Positions 5,699 to 7,720 of a stretch of 7,720 nt of DNA are shown here, piece after piece (the stretch's first letter is position 1; every line of letters starts with the position of its first letter). The position numbers were made by a program, and so were the translations under genes. Below the pieces are notes generated by a model. The model had not been told where the DNA came from and ran no database searches. It saw nothing but the letters and a program-made list of their open reading frames with translations. Origin of the DNA: JBPOIS01 sp052034295 (GTDB lineage Bacteria; Pseudomonadota; Gammaproteobacteria; Pseudomonadales; Moraxellaceae); the NCBI GenBank assembly GCA_052034295.1, contig JBPOIS010000081.1, positions 1-7,720 on the forward strand, read 5' to 3'.

Positions 5699-7507
5699 TT
5701 AGCCCTGGACGGCGTCCTTTTTGGGCTGCTCGCGCAGGCGGATGCCCAGGTCGCGCAGCTGGGTGGACTCGACCGGCGCCGGGGCTTCGGTGAGTGGGCA
5801 TTCAGCAGTCTTGGTCTTGGGGAAGGCAATCACTTCGCGGATCGAGCTGCTGCCAGTCATCAGCATCACCAGACGGTCCAGGCCGAAGGCCAGACCCCCA
5901 TGCGGCGGGGCGCCGTATTTCAGCGCATCCAGCAGGAAGCGGAATTTGTTTTCGGCTTCTTCCTCGCTGATGCCCAGCGCTTCAAACACGGCTTTCTGCA
6001 TGTCCAGCGTGTAGATCCGCAGGCTGCCCCCGCCGATTTCGGTGCCGTTGAGCACCATGTCGTAGGCCACCGACAGCGCCGCACCGGGGTTGTTTTTCAT
6101 GTCGTCCACCGAGCCCTTGGGCAGGGTGAACGGGTGGTGCACCGAGGTCCACTGGCCGTCGTCGGTTTCCTCGAACATCGGGAAATCCACCACCCACAGC
6201 GGTGCCCACTCACAGGTGGCCAGGCCGAGGTCGTGACCGATCCTGATGCGCAGCGCGCCCATGGCGTCATTGACCACCTTGGCCCGGTCAGCGCCAAAGA
6301 AAATCACGTCGCCATTCTGGGCCCCGGTGCGTTCGACCAGCTGCACCAGCACGTCATTGCTGATGTTTTTGATGATCGGCGACTGCAGGCCGGAGTCCTG
6401 ATCGACGCCGTTGTTGATTTTGCTGGTGTCGTTGACCTTGATGTAAGCCAAGCCGCGGGCACCGTAGATGCCGACAAACTTGGTGTATTCGTCGATCTGG
6501 CCCCGGCTGATGCTGGCCCCCCCGGGAATGCGCAGGGCGACCACACGGCCTTTGGGGTCATTGGCCGGGCCGGCAAACACCTTGAAGTCCACCGCTTTCA
6601 TCAGGTCGGCCACGTCGATCAGCTTCAGCGGGATGCGCAGGTCGGGCTTGTCCGAGGCATAGTCGCGCATGGCGTCGGCATAGGTCATGCGCGGGAATTT
6701 GTCAAAATTCACCTGCAGCATCTCGCGGAACAACTGTACGATCAGCCCTTCCATCAGGTCCATGATGTCTTCATCGGACATGAACGAGGTTTCGACGTCG
6801 ATCTGGGTGAATTCCGGCTGGCGGTCAGCGCGCAGGTCTTCATCGCGGAAGCATTTGGCGATCTGGTAGTAGCGGTCAAAACCGGCCACCATCAGCAGCT
6901 GCTTGAACAGCTGCGGCGACTGCGGCAGGGCAAAAAAACTGCCCGGCTGGGTACGCGACGGCACCAGATAGTCACGCGCGCCCTCCGGGGTGGCACGGGT
7001 CAGGATCGGAGTTTCCACATCCAGGAAGCCGTGCTCATCCAGATAATTGCGGATCATGCTGGTGACACGCGAGCGGAAACGCATGCGGTCCTGCATCTCC
7101 GGACGGCGCATGTCGAGGAAGCGGTATTTCAGGCGGTTTTCTTCCGACACATGGCCGAAATCGTCATTGAGCGGGAACGGCGGGGTTTCGGACACGGCCA
7201 GCGTCTCGATGTCCTTGCCCAGCACCTCAATCTGGCCCGACACCATGTTCGGGTTTTCGGTGCCAGCATAGCGGCGGCGAACGCGGCCAGTGATTTTCAG
7301 CACATATTCGGAGCGGGCACGGTCGGCGGTGGCAAAGGCCTCCGGGGTGTCCGGGTCAATCACCACCTGCACCAGACCCTCGCGGTCGCGCATGTCCAGA
7401 AAAATCACCCCGCCATGGTCGCGGCGGCGGTGCACCCAGCCGCACAGGGTCACAGTTTGGTCGAGTTGGGCTTCGGTCAATGAGCCGCAGTAGTGGGTTC
7501 GCATCAT
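5699..7507 (-). CDS. aspS: Aspartyl-tRNA synthetase, probably non-discriminating (Asp/Asn)
   Basis: Cytoplasmic class IIb synthetase that ligates aspartate to tRNA. The 602 residues are typical for the bacterial type (about 590). An N-terminal OB-fold anticodon domain (about 1-105) carries LCGWVHRRRDHGGVIFLDMR (21-40). The catalytic core has GFLDVETPILTRATPEGARD (160-179), QSPQLFKQLLM (196-206) and motif 2 FRDEDLRADRQPEFTQID (220-237). The bacterial GAD insertion covers about 310-420, and motif 3 is GLAFGLDRL (538-546). His31 and Gly82 match the residues implicated in tRNA-Asn recognition by Pseudomonas aeruginosa AspRS, where E. coli has Leu and Lys. This enzyme may therefore also make Asp-tRNA-Asn for GatCAB amidation. 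A small insertion at about 360-372 (DTSKINNGVDQDS) resembles Acinetobacter enzymes. Two tandem ATGs (7507, 7504) are possible; MMRTHYCG is the common family start. The Shine-Dalgarno match is weak. It has its own promoter and terminator. Confidence 0.97.
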   Translation of the reverse strand: MMRTHYCGSLTEAQLDQTVTLCGWVHRRRDHGGVIFLDMRDREGLVQVVIDPDTPEAFATADRARSEYVLKITGRVRRRYAGTENPNMVSGQIEVLGKDIETLAVSETPPFPLNDDFGHVSEENRLKYRFLDMRRPEMQDRMRFRSRVTSMIRNYLDEHGFLDVETPILTRATPEGARDYLVPSRTQPGSFFALPQSPQLFKQLLMVAGFDRYYQIAKCFRDEDLRADRQPEFTQIDVETSFMSDEDIMDLMEGLIVQLFREMLQVNFDKFPRMTYADAMRDYASDKPDLRIPLKLIDVADLMKAVDFKVFAGPANDPKGRVVALRIPGGASISRGQIDEYTKFVGIYGARGLAYIKVNDTSKINNGVDQDSGLQSPIIKNISNDVLVQLVERTGAQNGDVIFFGADRAKVVNDAMGALRIRIGHDLGLATCEWAPLWVVDFPMFEETDDGQWTSVHHPFTLPKGSVDDMKNNPGAALSVAYDMVLNGTEIGGGSLRIYTLDMQKAVFEALGISEEEAENKFRFLLDALKYGAPPHGGLAFGLDRLVMLMTGSSSIREVIAFPKTKTAECPLTEAPAPVESTQLRDLGIRLREQPKKDAVQG

Positions 7508-7545
7508 GGCGCGACTGATTCCGTGGCAATGTGTAAAAACAAAAC

Positions 7546-7574
7546 ATTATGCCGATCGGGGCCCGGCCACTCAA
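7546..7574 (-). promoter_or_regulatory. Sigma70-type promoter of aspS
   Basis: On the minus strand, TTGAGT (7569-7574) and CATAAT (7546-7551) are separated by exactly 17 bases. They match the consensus at 4/6 and 5/6. The predicted transcript starts near 7539, giving a leader of roughly 30 bases. The spacer is very GC-rich and contains the palindrome CCGATCGG. Confidence 0.7.
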
Positions 7575-7607
7575 GGCGCAGCCTGCAGTTTGCCGGGTTT
7601 TTTCCAT

Positions 7608-7641
7608 AAAAAAACCGCAGAACGCGGGGGCGAGTCTGCGG
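7608..7641 (-). terminator. Rho-independent terminator for a minus-strand transcript entering from the right
   Basis: A seven-bp stem, CCGCAGA (7615-7621) with TCTGCGG (7635-7641), and a possible inner CGC/GCG pair. Seven T's follow on the minus strand (A-run 7608-7614). It points left, so it should end a gene or small RNA lying right of 7641, just upstream of the aspS promoter. Confidence 0.7.
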
Positions 7642-7654
7642 TGAGGACGTGCTG

Positions 7655-7720
7655 TCAAAGTGGCGCGAAACCTGCGGGATTCGGGCCACAGGACCGGACT
7701 TCTGGAGGGAGCCTGGCCAT
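7655..7720 (-). CDS. Possible C-terminal end of an unidentified gene (partial)
   Basis: This is the only minus-strand frame that stops before the terminator at 7608-7641: it ends ...PNPAGFAPL at TGA 7655-7657, 13 bases before the stem. That is usual stop-to-terminator spacing. Only 21 codons are visible and no family is recognisable. The competing reading is a plus-strand gene starting at 7719. Low confidence. Confidence 0.25.
   Translation of the reverse strand: MARLPPEVRSCGPNPAGFAPL
7704..7710 (+). promoter_or_regulatory. Possible Shine-Dalgarno for a plus-strand gene starting at the window edge
   Basis: GGAGGGA is followed by eight bases and then AT as the last two bases of the window. 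If the next base is G, this is a near-ideal ribosome site for a gene divergent from aspS. It conflicts with the minus-strand gene-end reading of the same bases; neither can be settled here. Confidence 0.3.

Noticed and set aside
5609..7483. A 624-codon plus-strand open frame antisense to aspS
   Set aside because: The opposite strand encodes a complete, clearly recognisable AspRS. The frame is open because of GC-rich codon bias; its His/Gln/Val-rich product resembles no known protein.
7655..7700. A faint tRNA-like look (GGGATTCGGGCC) near the right edge
   Set aside because: It lacks a proper TTCRA T-loop, and no acceptor, D or anticodon arms can be folded.

Overview
The window is GC-rich bacterial chromosome carrying seven protein genes, nearly all recognisable core or near-core families. 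The AspRS, the lipid A acyltransferase and the tRNA hydroxylase read like gammaproteobacterial proteins of the Pseudomonadales. From remembered homologues, AspRS and the acyltransferase look most like Moraxellaceae (an Acinetobacter relative, but with much higher GC). That placement is inference and was not searched.

Layout, left to right. (1) On the minus strand, a lipid A late acyltransferase (LpxL/HtrB type) runs off the left edge. Upstream of it lies a two-component system: an OmpR-type response regulator and its overlapping QseC/PmrB-type sensor kinase. (2) The 178-base divergent gap at 3085-3262 holds a striking operator-like array of four TTAA motifs, bracketed by a 10-bp inverted repeat. 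It includes a match to the PmrA/QseB box pattern (YTTAAK-N5-YTTAAK), a leader hairpin for the regulator, and a TATAAT element facing the plus-strand genes. (3) On the plus strand, trhP (yegQ; prephenate-dependent tRNA U34 hydroxylation) is joined by a TGATG overlap to a YfhL-like 2[4Fe-4S] ferredoxin. (4) On the minus strand, a small secreted YbjN-domain protein converges on the ferredoxin gene, with a bidirectional terminator between them. (5) Also on the minus strand, aspS has a clear sigma70-type promoter and a strong terminator. Its His31/Gly82 pair suggests a non-discriminating enzyme that charges both tRNA-Asp and tRNA-Asn. (6) The right edge has a minus-strand terminator and a good Shine-Dalgarno sequence facing AT at the last two bases. 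Either a minus-strand gene ends just right of aspS or a plus-strand gene starts there.

The most coherent story is envelope control: a PmrAB/QseBC-like system with a probable autoregulatory box, followed on the same strand by a lipid A acyltransferase. A second theme is translation: tRNA wobble hydroxylation with a coupled ferredoxin, plus tRNA charging. I see no mobile element, CRISPR array, rRNA or tRNA gene, and no gene-free stretch longer than about 220 bases. I see no clear candidate for a wholly new system; the regulatory gap at 3085-3262 and the trhP-ferredoxin coupling deserve the most attention.
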